Assembly: GCF_000730245.1 (NCBI RefSeq)
Contig: NZ_CP004403.1
Coordinates: forward strand, 62,001-126,000
DNA: 64,000 bases
Direction of reading: 5' to 3'
Source: an endosymbiont of Acanthamoeba sp. UWC8
GTDB lineage: Bacteria; Pseudomonadota; Alphaproteobacteria; Rickettsiales; Midichloriaceae
Under the pieces are notes generated by a model that had not been told where the DNA came from, did not search any database, and worked only from the letters and a program-made list of their open reading frames with translations. This document shows, piece by piece, positions 40,288 to 48,055 of this stretch; within the stretch, counting starts at the first letter, position 1; each line of letters starts with the position of its first letter. A program made the translations under genes and the position numbers.

Positions 40288-40787
40288 AATTCGGAAATTT
40301 ACTAGCATTTCTTATATTGGTTTCAGCGCTTGCACTTGGTACAGCTAAAGCAGCTGAGATAATTTTAAAAGTACCGCCATGTAAATTATGCTATTACCAG
40401 CGCTATATTTACGGGCTGTTAATATTCCTCTGTTCAATATTTTTTATAGGAAGATTTCATATATTAAAATTGGTTATAGTTTTGACTTTGCTTATTTCAA
40501 GTTCGGTTTTATCATTTTACCACATGGGAATTGAGCAAAAATGGTTTGCTTATGAATCCGAGTGCACTACAACATTTAAAAAAGCGAGCACATTTTTAGA
40601 GTATAAAAAAATGCTTAAAAATAAAGATATAGTGACATGTGATCAATCATTATTCGAGTTCTTAGGAATCTCCATTGCTGCATGGAATTTTATTTACACA
40701 ACTTTAATTTTGCTTATAACATTAATTATCAGTATGAAATTTAATTGGTTTAAAGATGAAGAAACCAAGACACCTTCCACTCCCTAA
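40284..40787 (+). CDS. dsbB: Disulfide bond formation protein DsbB
   Basis: Re-oxidises DsbA by passing electrons to quinone. The 167-residue membrane protein has four helices, the first Cys pair in PPCKLCYYQRYIYGLL, and the second pair in ESECTTTF and VTCDQSLFEFLG, followed by ISIAAWN. It overlaps the ccoG end by 4 bases (ATGA) and its own end overlaps the coq7 start by 32. The gene order with ccoG and coq7 links disulfide and quinone chemistry. Confidence 0.92.
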   Translation: MKFGNLLAFLILVSALALGTAKAAEIILKVPPCKLCYYQRYIYGLLIFLCSIFFIGRFHILKLVIVLTLLISSSVLSFYHMGIEQKWFAYESECTTTFKKASTFLEYKKMLKNKDIVTCDQSLFEFLGISIAAWNFIYTTLILLITLIISMKFNWFKDEETKTPSTP

Positions 40788-41307
40788 TAATAAGAAAGAT
40801 AGACTTGCAGAAATTATGCGTGTAGATCATGCGGGGGAGTATGGTGCTAAGCGGATATATGAAGGCCAGCTGAATATTACACGGAGCGGAGCTTTACATA
40901 AGGAAATAAAAGATATGTATGAGCAGGAATTAACCCATCTTAAATATTTTGAAACTCAATTAGCACAAAAAAGAATTAGGCCGACAATATTACAGCCCCT
41001 TTGGCATGTATTAGGCTATGCACTGGGCGCTGCCACTGCTCTATGTGGAGAAAAGTCTGCAATGGCATGCACGGTTGCGGTGGAAGATGTTATCGAAGAG
41101 CATTACCAATCTCAAATTGATGAACTTTCAAATTCCAATGAAGACTTGGAACTTAAAGAAAAAATAAAGCAGTTTCGTGATGAAGAGCTTGAGCATAGAG
41201 ATAGAGGAATTGAGAATAAGGCCAAAGAAGCTTTCGGTTATAAAACTTTATATAATATAGTGCAATCCGCGACCAAAGCTGCAATACTACTTTCAAAGAA
41301 AATTTAA
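40756..41307 (+). CDS. coq7: Demethoxyubiquinone hydroxylase Coq7
   Basis: A di-iron hydroxylase of ubiquinone synthesis. The 183-residue product has RVDHAGEYGAKRIYEGQL, EQELTHLKYFE, AVEDVIEEHYQSQ and FRDEELEHRDRG, that is, the paired E and ExxH ligands of the family. Its start at 40756 lies inside dsbB (32-base overlap); the next Met (40816) precedes VDHAGE and would be the shorter option. Part of the tgt-ccoG-dsbB-coq7 operon. Its presence indicates aerobic ubiquinone synthesis. Confidence 0.94.
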   Translation: MKKPRHLPLPNNKKDRLAEIMRVDHAGEYGAKRIYEGQLNITRSGALHKEIKDMYEQELTHLKYFETQLAQKRIRPTILQPLWHVLGYALGAATALCGEKSAMACTVAVEDVIEEHYQSQIDELSNSNEDLELKEKIKQFRDEELEHRDRGIENKAKEAFGYKTLYNIVQSATKAAILLSKKI

Positions 41308-41319
41308 TTAAATTGAAGA

Positions 41320-42129
41320 ATGCTAAAAACTCTTTTTGTTTTTGATATTGAAACTGTGCCTGATCTCATTTCAGCAAGGAATCTGCTTGGCAGTGGTACC
41401 CCTGAAGCAGAGCTTGGGGAAGCTCTAACTCAATATCATCTTGATATAACGCAAGGAAAAAACGGTTTCATCAGGCAGCTATTTCATCAAGTGGCAGCCA
41501 TAAGTTTTTTGGAAGCAGAGATACACCATGATCAAGAGGGTGGGGAGTATTATGTATTAAAAGATATAAGATCAGGCGGAAAAGCAGAATCTACTGAAAA
41601 GGAGCTTATACAGGGAGTATTTCAATACTTATCAACCTTAAAAGCAAGATTGGTCAGCTTTAACGGCAGAAGCTTTGACTTACCGGTGCTGAAATATCGA
41701 GCTATGCGTTATGGAGTGCAGGCTAAGTGGTTGCACCAGAGCGGTGATAAATGGAATGGGTATAACAGCAGATATAGTCATGACTGGCACTGTGACCTTT
41801 TGGACGCGCTTTCGGATTATGGTGTTTCAGCTAAGGTAAGAATGTCCGAAGTCTGTGCGCTCTTAGGGTTGCCGGGGAAAATTGATGTTGACGGCTCGCA
41901 AGTAAGTGAATTGTTTAATCAGAATAAAATCCAAGAAATCAGAGATTATTGTGAACTTGATGTAATTAATACTTATTTGATTTATCTAAGGCATATGCAT
42001 CATATCGGGAAATTAAGCGGCAATTCCTATGATACCTGCATTGAAGATTTAATAGCATTTCTACAAAGTAAAGCCGAAGAAAAGCCAAACTTTACCCTTT
42101 TCCTGGATGAGTGGCTGAGTAAGTATTAA
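41320..42129 (+). CDS. Predicted 3'-5' exonuclease (PolB-exonuclease-like)
   Basis: The 269-residue protein belongs to a DnaQ-like exonuclease family related to the proofreading domain of PolB. It has motif I FVFDIETVPD with DxE (Asp9, Glu11), motif II SFNGRSFDLPVLKYRAMRYG, and motif III YCELDVINTYLIYLR with the terminal Asp. Metal-dependent nuclease activity is likely; the substrate is not known. It is 12 bases downstream of coq7 and is probably the last gene of that operon. Confidence 0.88.
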   Translation: MLKTLFVFDIETVPDLISARNLLGSGTPEAELGEALTQYHLDITQGKNGFIRQLFHQVAAISFLEAEIHHDQEGGEYYVLKDIRSGGKAESTEKELIQGVFQYLSTLKARLVSFNGRSFDLPVLKYRAMRYGVQAKWLHQSGDKWNGYNSRYSHDWHCDLLDALSDYGVSAKVRMSEVCALLGLPGKIDVDGSQVSELFNQNKIQEIRDYCELDVINTYLIYLRHMHHIGKLSGNSYDTCIEDLIAFLQSKAEEKPNFTLFLDEWLSKY

Positions 42130-42237
42130 ATGTAATTTCTATGCACTTTGTAATAATCAACTTATATAGTGTATTAAGTTGAATATCCTACATACATGGA
42201 GCATAGTTAAACTATAAAAAATTAAACTAATCGTTTA

Positions 42238-42264
42238 CGTATAAATGAGATAGTCATTTATACG
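42238..42264. repeat. Perfect 11-bp stem hairpin in the gap before the APH gene
   Basis: CGTATAAATGA (42238-42248) and TCATTTATACG (42254-42264) are exact inverted copies around a 5-base loop GATAG. It is immediately followed by a second, GC-rich hairpin. No T run follows, so simple termination is not supported. The surrounding 273-base gap holds no gene. Confidence 0.55.
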
Positions 42265-42267
42265 AGT

Positions 42268-42295
42268 ACGCGCCATAAATGGCGGCTAGGCGCGT
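42268..42295. repeat. GC-rich hairpin adjacent to the previous one
   Basis: ACGCGCC (42268-42274) pairs with GGCGCGT (42289-42295). An alternative nested palindrome CGCCATAAATGGCG lies inside. The stretch is much more GC-rich than its surroundings. Confidence 0.5.
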
Positions 42296-42402
42296 GCTTC
42301 TTACTATATTATTTAGTATCCGGTTTCTCAATTTTTAGTTATACAATATTAACTTCAACTTATTCTATTTTTACAAACGTGTTATATATACAACTTAATT
42401 TA

Positions 42403-43278
42403 CTATAACACATTTTCTATCATTCGCTTTGCTAATGAAGCTAAAATAGGGTTTGTATTCTTATAATAAGGCAACATAATTAGTGCGATTGACAGAGCCC
42501 AACCTCGACCCCTTTTCCACGTGTTATCATCAATATTTTCCAGATTATTTCTAAAGACTCTTCTTGAATGTGGTTTAAGCAAACTCCAAGCGATAATCAG
42601 ATCACAAGCCGGGTCACCTATACCCACGTCAGAGAAATCGATCACTGCACTTAGGCGATTATTTTGAACTAAAATATTCCCCGGTAAAAAGTCTCCATGA
42701 ACCCATACAGGCTCTTTTCCCCATGGTGTGGTATTTGATAGCTGACTCCATAAAGAAGTTATGGATGGAATATCAATTTCTCCTTCTAATTTACATATAG
42801 CTTCTCTTGTTTCTATATCTAATTCTTTTAAGGGAATACCACGTCTAGAAAATGAACCATTAGCTAACTTTATCCCATGTAGCCCATTTAAAAAGTGAGC
42901 CAAATCTTGAGCAAGCAGCCCATATTCATCTCCATTTTCAAAATCAGGATTATGACCTTCATGCCATTTGGCTATAATCCACGACCAAGGATAAGACTTA
43001 TCGGGGTTACCCTTAAACAAAGGTTCAGAGATTGGTACTTTTAAAAATCGGGAAATCCTGGGAACCCACTCGTATTCTTTATTAATACTTTCAGTTGCCC
43101 AATCAATCCGAGGGAGGCGAACGACATACTCACTACCCAAACGAAACAACGCATTGTCCGTACCGCTTGATATTACGGCTTCCAAGGGCAGATCAGCCCA
43201 ATGAGGGAATTGGCTTTTAAGAAGCTTATGGACAAGATACTCATCTACTTCAAGCTCATTTTCATGCATTTTTGCCAT
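42403..43278 (-). CDS. Aminoglycoside-phosphotransferase-family kinase, 291 aa
   Basis: A kinase-fold protein of the APH family. It shows GTDNALFRLGSEYVVRLPR (ATP loop and Lys region), PVWVHGDFLPGNILV (catalytic Asp and Asn) and LSAVIDFSDVGIGDPACDL (metal Asp), then IAWSLL. The family includes antibiotic kinases but most members have unknown small-molecule substrates. The start has a GGAG site. Its coding sequence looks less AT-biased than neighbours, and strong palindromes lie on both sides, which may indicate a gained gene. Not close in sequence to the other APH gene at 29.0 kb. Confidence 0.85.
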   Translation of the reverse strand: MAKMHENELEVDEYLVHKLLKSQFPHWADLPLEAVISSGTDNALFRLGSEYVVRLPRIDWATESINKEYEWVPRISRFLKVPISEPLFKGNPDKSYPWSWIIAKWHEGHNPDFENGDEYGLLAQDLAHFLNGLHGIKLANGSFSRRGIPLKELDIETREAICKLEGEIDIPSITSLWSQLSNTTPWGKEPVWVHGDFLPGNILVQNNRLSAVIDFSDVGIGDPACDLIIAWSLLKPHSRRVFRNNLENIDDNTWKRGRGWALSIALIMLPYYKNTNPILASLAKRMIENVL

Positions 43279-43316
43279 AATTTTATACTCCTTTTATCTC
43301 AAGTCTTGAATTGCTG

Positions 43317-43344
43317 TTATTAAGCATAATATTATGCTTAATAA
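43317..43344. repeat. Perfect 28-bp palindrome
   Basis: The 14-mer ending at 43330 is the exact reverse complement of the 14-mer starting at 43331; the core is AAGCATAATATTATGCTT. It lies 3 bases past the transglycosylase stop and 39 before the APH start on the same strand. It can fold as a hairpin or bind a dimeric regulator. Confidence 0.6.
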
Positions 43345-43347
43345 GGG

Positions 43348-44148
43348 TTAATATTGTGTTAATACCCTTTCTGAAATTTCAACTATTGCAGGGTTGCCCG
43401 TTTGATCTTTGTTTATCGGGAGCTTATTTCTTGAGAAAACTATAATGCCTTCTTTTGACCTTTCCAGTTTTTTTTGCCTATTTATGTTTGGCTTATTAGT
43501 TATAGGAGAAGATGAGGATCTTACTTTGGACACTAATAAAGGTTTCTTATTACCTTCACCTTGCTCTTTTTTATATTCCGCTGTTTTAACGGGTAAAGCT
43601 TCACGAAGGAATAATTTCCATCTTGTAATTACTTTACTTGCATATTTTTCACCTAAGTGAGGAGTATGAGAATGATATCGTGCTACTGCCAATTCCCAGT
43701 TCTTGGTGTTAGTATAATGGTTTTTCAAAAAATTAGCAGCATAGTTGGTGTTTATTACAGGGTTAAATGCTTGCTCAATATTAGAGAAATTTTTTCCATG
43801 GTGGTGTAGATTAATTTGATTACATCCCACATCAATATTGCGTACTCCTTTCCTCATTTGCTCTTTAACAAATTTTACAGCTTTATATTTGTTTTCAAAA
43901 AAATAAGGTTTGCCTTCTATCCCGACTGCCCAAGGCCAAGGGTAAAATTTTTTAGCACTTTTATCCCATCTTCCGGATTCAATAATAGCAATTGAATGGA
44001 GTAAACTTTCCGGGATATCATATTTATTTTCATAATATTTAATAGCAACACTGCATTGCTGCGCATCATATGAATTATAAGAGGCATTTGCCTTTAAATA
44101 TATCACGCTTAATATAGCGATAAAGAAAGCCTTTGCCCAAAACCCCAT
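43348..44148 (-). CDS. Lytic transglycosylase (SLT domain), secreted
   Basis: A murein-cleaving enzyme of the lysozyme-like SLT fold. The ATG at 44148 is preferred because it gives a proper signal peptide (GFWAKAFFIAILSVIYL ending at NASYN); an upstream ATG at 44190 adds 14 residues. The SLT domain shows LLHSIAIIESGRWD with the catalytic Glu, GCNQINLHHHGKNF, and AVARYHSHTPHLGEKYA. The C-terminal 80 residues are basic and low complexity. It resembles the VirB1-type enzymes that open murein for secretion systems, though no vir genes are here. Confidence 0.85.
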   Translation of the reverse strand: MGFWAKAFFIAILSVIYLKANASYNSYDAQQCSVAIKYYENKYDIPESLLHSIAIIESGRWDKSAKKFYPWPWAVGIEGKPYFFENKYKAVKFVKEQMRKGVRNIDVGCNQINLHHHGKNFSNIEQAFNPVINTNYAANFLKNHYTNTKNWELAVARYHSHTPHLGEKYASKVITRWKLFLREALPVKTAEYKKEQGEGNKKPLLVSKVRSSSSPITNKPNINRQKKLERSKEGIIVFSRNKLPINKDQTGNPAIVEISERVLTQY

Positions 44149-44255
44149 ATTACTTATATAATTCTCTTCAATATAACTAAAATCTAGCATAATTATTTGC
44201 CGGTTAAAACTAATTTTAACTAAGGGGGCAGAAAATTACCGACCGGGTTATTTAT

Positions 44256-45029
44256 TCACTTTTGGTTATGCAGATAATTCTTTTTAAAATATTTGTAGTA
44301 GTGGAAAGTACTTAAAGGTATCAACAAAAGATAGGTTAATCCTACTATCGGTAAAGTTATCCACGGCTCAAGTACCATGCTTGCAATTAATAATCCTACA
44401 CTAACCAGCATTAGGGTAACATATTTTCTATTAATATTTATCTTTTTAAATGAAAAAGTCGGTACACTGCTTACCATAAGAATACCGATTACGAACATAT
44501 AAGCGGCAATAATCCATGGAGAAAATTTTATATCTAATAATTCAAAGCTCGAAATCATAGGAGTTAATGCTAATGCTGCAGCAGCAGGCATTGGTATACC
44601 TGAAAAGTAATATTGTGCAGTGATTGCTCCCAATTTATCGGTTGCCTGCACGTTAAATCTTGCAAGCCTTAGCGCCGAGCAGGTAATATAAAACAATACT
44701 ACTGCCCAACCGACACCTTTATAAGGAATTTCATGCAATGACCAAGTATAAATTACAATAGAAGGTGCTACTCCAAAGCTCACAATATCCGCAAGGGAAT
44801 CGAGCTGCGCGCCGAAAGGACTTGTGCTGTTCAATAGCCTGGCAATTTTACCGTCCAGACCATCCATAAACGCTGCAACAATAATAAGCCCGGCTGCAAT
44901 TTGCCACTTTGAGTCAATAGAATATCTTACTGCACTAATACCTAAACATAACCCTAAAATTGTAATCATATTAGGAAATAATTTTTGTATCGGAACTTGC
45001 AAGCTGGGCTTGTGTCTTTTTCTACTCAC
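44256..45029 (-). CDS. pssA: CDP-diacylglycerol-serine O-phosphatidyltransferase
   Basis: Makes phosphatidylserine from CDP-diacylglycerol and serine. The 257-residue membrane protein has the CDP-alcohol phosphotransferase motif, visible as AAFMDGLDGKIARLLN plus FGAQLDSLADIVSFGVAP, with all conserved Asp residues. About eight helices. It starts 7 bases after psd ends on the minus strand, so the pair is one operon that gives phosphatidylethanolamine. Confidence 0.95.
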   Translation of the reverse strand: MSRKRHKPSLQVPIQKLFPNMITILGLCLGISAVRYSIDSKWQIAAGLIIVAAFMDGLDGKIARLLNSTSPFGAQLDSLADIVSFGVAPSIVIYTWSLHEIPYKGVGWAVVLFYITCSALRLARFNVQATDKLGAITAQYYFSGIPMPAAAALALTPMISSFELLDIKFSPWIIAAYMFVIGILMVSSVPTFSFKKININRKYVTLMLVSVGLLIASMVLEPWITLPIVGLTYLLLIPLSTFHYYKYFKKNYLHNQK

Positions 45030-45036
45030 TTTAATA

Positions 45037-45732
45037 TTACCTTACTTCGCCGATTCTCTTGTTTTGAACACCTTCAAGGTTAGCTATAATACTTTCTCCG
45101 CCGACTACTCTTTGGCCTTCAATTACTTGCGGCTCAATGCCTTTCGGTAAATAAACGTCAACTCTGCTGCCAAATCTGATAATACCGAACCTTTCACCTG
45201 TTTTAACCTGTTCGTTATCTTTTAGATTACAAACAATTCTTCTTGCAATGAGCCCTGCGATTTGAACAACACCGACAAGTTTGTTTTCTGGGGTTTCAAT
45301 TAAAATAGATTGTCTTTCATTATGCTCACTTGCTTTATCAAGGGAAGCATTGAAAAATTTGCCCGGATGGTAATGTAGTATCTTAACTTCACCTTCGATC
45401 GGAATCCTATTCACATGCACGTCAAATACATTTAAGAATATACTTACTCTGGTATATTCCTCATCTCCGCCTTCAAGCTCAGGAGGCAGTTTTGCGGTAG
45501 TAATTCTTTGTACAAGGCCGTCAGCAGGGCTTACTACAAAATCCTTCTCAATCGGAGTAACTCTTTCAGGGTCTCTAAAGAAAAATACGCACCAAATAGT
45601 TAGAAGAACACCAATCCAACCTAATTTTTGTGAGATTAGGAACAAAACAAGCGTAATTATAATAAATATAAGGATAAAAACATAGCCTTCTTTATGAATA
45701 CTGGGAATAAAATCTTTTATGCTTTCAATCAT
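45037..45732 (-). CDS. psd: Phosphatidylserine decarboxylase proenzyme
   Basis: Converts phosphatidylserine to phosphatidylethanolamine; it self-cleaves to make a pyruvoyl group. The ATG at 45732 gives the usual short alphaproteobacterial form beginning MIESIKDFIPSIHKEG; an in-frame ATG at 45810 adds 26 unlikely residues. Key motifs: FFRDPERVTP, SPADGLVQ, the catalytic HVNRIPIEG, and the cleavage site FGSR with the serine that becomes pyruvoyl. Upstream of pssA in the same operon. Confidence 0.93.
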   Translation of the reverse strand: MIESIKDFIPSIHKEGYVFILIFIIITLVLFLISQKLGWIGVLLTIWCVFFFRDPERVTPIEKDFVVSPADGLVQRITTAKLPPELEGGDEEYTRVSIFLNVFDVHVNRIPIEGEVKILHYHPGKFFNASLDKASEHNERQSILIETPENKLVGVVQIAGLIARRIVCNLKDNEQVKTGERFGIIRFGSRVDVYLPKGIEPQVIEGQRVVGGESIIANLEGVQNKRIGEVR

Positions 45733-45825
45733 CGACTTCTTAGTATATATTGTTATTTCGTGTTTACTATATATCAGAATGGTAAGCTTATTACAAAGAA
45801 ATTTTAACATAAATTAGTTGAATAT

Positions 45826-46368
45826 ATGAAAATTAAAAGTGTTTGTGTATTTTGTGGGGCGCGTGACAGCGTAGATAAAGAGTATATTGATCTTGCCGCA
45901 GAGTGCGGAAAGATGATGTCCTCCAAAAGTATTGATTTAGTATACGGCGGCGGTAGAACCGGTATGATGGGCGCTGTTTCAAAAGCGGTTACCGATACGG
46001 GGGGTAAGGTAGTCGGAATTTATCCGAAACTTCTTGATGACCTTGAGCCTTTGAATACAAATTTAGATAACACTATCTTTGTAAAAAGTATGTTTGAGCG
46101 TAAAGAGCTTATGATCGAAAAATCCGATGCATTTTTAATTCTTCCCGGCGGGTTCGGAACACTTGATGAAATATTTGAAGTTGTTACTTTAAAAATTCTT
46201 AAGCAGCATGATAAGCCGATTATTATATGTAATTATAATAATTTCTGGCAGAGCTTAATTGATTGTTGTGAGGAAATTATTAATAAGAAATTTGCTCGCA
46301 CTCATGCAAGAGATACTTATGAAATAGCTGATACATTAGAAGACGTATTTGTTAAACTCGGTTATTAA
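45826..46368 (+). CDS. LOG family protein (TIGR00730 Rossmann fold)
   Basis: A lysine-decarboxylase-like Rossmann protein; several homologues release the base from cytokinin or nucleoside monophosphates. The 180-residue product carries the family motif PGGFGTLDEIFEV and the GGGRTGMMGAVS loop, plus an MFERKELMIEKSDAF segment. The activity should be phosphoribohydrolase on a nucleotide monophosphate; the physiological target is unknown. It is divergent from psd and just 5 bases upstream of dapB. Confidence 0.92.
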   Translation: MKIKSVCVFCGARDSVDKEYIDLAAECGKMMSSKSIDLVYGGGRTGMMGAVSKAVTDTGGKVVGIYPKLLDDLEPLNTNLDNTIFVKSMFERKELMIEKSDAFLILPGGFGTLDEIFEVVTLKILKQHDKPIIICNYNNFWQSLIDCCEEIINKKFARTHARDTYEIADTLEDVFVKLGY

Positions 46369-46373
46369 AGTTA

Positions 46374-47186
46374 ATGAAAGTTGGTATCATCGGTGCTTCA
46401 GGTAGAATGGGGCAGGAATTGGTTAAAGTCGCTCTTGAAGAAATGGAGCATAATAAGTGCCAACTGATAGGGGCAAGTGTAAGAGACTCAAGCTATTTAC
46501 TGGATATAGAAATTATAAACCCTATAGAAAACAAATCTATCGGAGTCGCATATTCGGATAATATAGGAAATATTATCAAAAATGCCGATGTAATAATTGA
46601 TTTTACCGAGTCTAGTTATTCCTTAAAAGTTGCTGAATTGGCTAATAAATATAAGACTGTTCATATTTGCGGCACTACCGGATTTAATCAGGATGAATTC
46701 GAACGACTAACTGAGATAGCTAAGCAAACAGTATTGTTTTGGTCACCTAATATGAGTATTGCAATATATACACTATCAATGCTTGCTGAAAAAGCTGCCG
46801 CACTCCTTGATAAGTCATTCGATATCGAAGTACTTGAAATGCATCATAAGTATAAAGTTGATGCACCGTCCGGCACGGCTCTTATGCTCGGTAAATCTGC
46901 CGCTAGAGGCAGAGGTATTAATTTTGAAGATTCTAAAGTTTTGAATAGATCGGGATCTAATGGGGTTAGGCAGGAGGGGAGTATAGGTTTTGCAGCTCTT
47001 AGGGGAGGAAGTGTAGTCGGGGAGCATTCAGTGATTTTTGCCTCTTCCAATGAAAAGATTGAATTATCCCATACTATGTATAACCGCAAAGTTTATGCCG
47101 AGAATGCCTTTAAAATTGCATATTGGGCTAGCACACAGCTTCCGGGTAAGATATATACCGTTGAGGACTATATAAACACCAAGTAA
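46374..47186 (+). CDS. dapB: 4-hydroxy-tetrahydrodipicolinate reductase
   Basis: Catalyses the second step of the diaminopimelate/lysine branch, giving precursor for peptidoglycan. The 270-residue product has the Rossmann loop GIIGASGRMGQEL, DFTESSYSLK, the signature EMHHKYKVDAPSGTALMLG with the catalytic His and Lys, and RGGSVVGEHSVIFA. Intact. Likely cotranscribed with the LOG gene (5-base gap). It is convergent with the DUF6314 gene. Confidence 0.97.
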   Translation: MKVGIIGASGRMGQELVKVALEEMEHNKCQLIGASVRDSSYLLDIEIINPIENKSIGVAYSDNIGNIIKNADVIIDFTESSYSLKVAELANKYKTVHICGTTGFNQDEFERLTEIAKQTVLFWSPNMSIAIYTLSMLAEKAAALLDKSFDIEVLEMHHKYKVDAPSGTALMLGKSAARGRGINFEDSKVLNRSGSNGVRQEGSIGFAALRGGSVVGEHSVIFASSNEKIELSHTMYNRKVYAENAFKIAYWASTQLPGKIYTVEDYINTK

Positions 47187-47196
47187 TAAAGATATA

Positions 47197-47661
47197 TTAA
47201 ACACTTCTCTTAAAAACAGTATTTGATATATAGTCCTTTCTTACTCCTTTAACCGTATGCTTAATCTCAAATTTTTCTTTGTTGTTATGGAAAATATACT
47301 TTGTATCATAGTTATCAGATCCGCAAAGGTGTGAAGCCTTAGCTTGCCATGGGTATGTGGATTCTTTGGTATCCTCAAATTTTATTATATGAAATAAATC
47401 ACCTTGTTTCCCATTATGATAAAAATATATTTCTATTTTGGAATCTTTATATATGTATATATATTCTTTATATACCTGCAAGGTTAAATTATCAGTTATA
47501 AGCTCTCCATTCTCTCTATAAAGAAGAGAGAGATTCTTGCCCGTATTGCCGGCGGTAAAGCTCGCTTCTCCAATTACTCTGCCTGACCAAGGTTTACCTT
47601 TTATTGTTCGGGTGAAATACCAATTACCTTTTAGTAAATCAAATATTTTAGTTGTATGCAC
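47197..47661 (-). CDS. DUF6314 family protein
   Basis: The 154-residue product matches the DUF6314 family: FDLLKGNWYFTRTIKGK at the start, a predicted lipocalin/calycin-like all-beta fold with GEASFTAGNTGKNLSLLYRE, and FEIKHTVKGVRKDYISNTVF at the end. No function is established. It lies convergent with dapB (10 bases) and 150 bases before the FMN riboswitch on the opposite strand. Confidence 0.75.
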   Translation of the reverse strand: MHTTKIFDLLKGNWYFTRTIKGKPWSGRVIGEASFTAGNTGKNLSLLYRENGELITDNLTLQVYKEYIYIYKDSKIEIYFYHNGKQGDLFHIIKFEDTKESTYPWQAKASHLCGSDNYDTKYIFHNNKEKFEIKHTVKGVRKDYISNTVFKRSV

Positions 47662-47763
47662 AATTTAGTCTTCAAATTTATTGGTGTTTCAATAATATTT
47701 AAGTTAATTTCAAAGCACAATGGCTGATAAGAATAATATTCTTATCATATTGTAACAACATAA

Positions 47764-47792
47764 TTGACATAGCACACAAACTCAATTATTGA
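47764..47792 (+). promoter_or_regulatory. Candidate promoter of the riboflavin operon
   Basis: A consensus -35 box TTGACA (47764-47769) lies 17 bases upstream of a weak -10 TATTGA (47787-47792), about 15 bases before the riboswitch starts. The -35 is perfect but the -10 matches poorly; a second option TAAACT sits a few bases downstream at 47794. Confidence 0.4.
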
Positions 47793-47806
47793 CTAAACTT
47801 AAATAA

Positions 47807-47957
47807 GTCTTCAGGGCAGGGCGTAATTCCCTACCGGTGGTAAATTCATTGTAATTCAATGGAAAGCCCACGAGCGCTTAAGTAGGTTAAACTATTTAAG
47901 GACAAGCAGATTCGGTGTAAATCCGAAGCCGACGGTATAGTCCGGATGGGAGAAGGC
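47807..47957 (+). promoter_or_regulatory. FMN riboswitch (RFN element)
   Basis: The conserved RFN core is unmistakable: AGGGCAGGG near 47813, ACCGGTGGT, GCCCACGAGCG, CAGATTCGGTG, TCCGAAGCCGACGG, TAGTCCGGATGGGAGAAG. The closing stem P1 is GTCTTC (47807-47812) with GAAGGC (47952-47957). It senses FMN and controls the rib operon. Candidate switching parts lie downstream (47958-48055). Confidence 0.95.
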
Positions 47958-48006
47958 AGTAGTTGGATATATATCATCTTGTATAAGGCGCTAACCTTGC
48001 AAGCTA

Positions 48007-48043
48007 TTCTCTGCCTAATTCTTTTGGTGACGACAAAAGTTTT
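48007..48043 (+). promoter_or_regulatory. Candidate expression platform of the FMN riboswitch
   Basis: CTTTTG (48021-48026) pairs with CAAAAG (48034-48039) and is followed by TTTT. Just upstream, CTGCC (48011-48015) and TTC (48019-48021) can instead pair with GGCAG/GAA of the 3' riboswitch strand (47952-47959). FMN binding would keep P1 closed and let the hairpin form close to the ribD ribosome site AAGGG (48044-48048). Whether this acts on transcription or translation is not clear. Confidence 0.5.
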
Positions 48044-48055
48044 AAGGGTTTTTAA

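Noticed and set aside
42130-42402. tRNA or small RNA gene formed by the two adjacent hairpins
   Set aside because: No cloverleaf, no T-loop consensus (GGTTCRA) and no CCA-proximal stem; left as repeats only.
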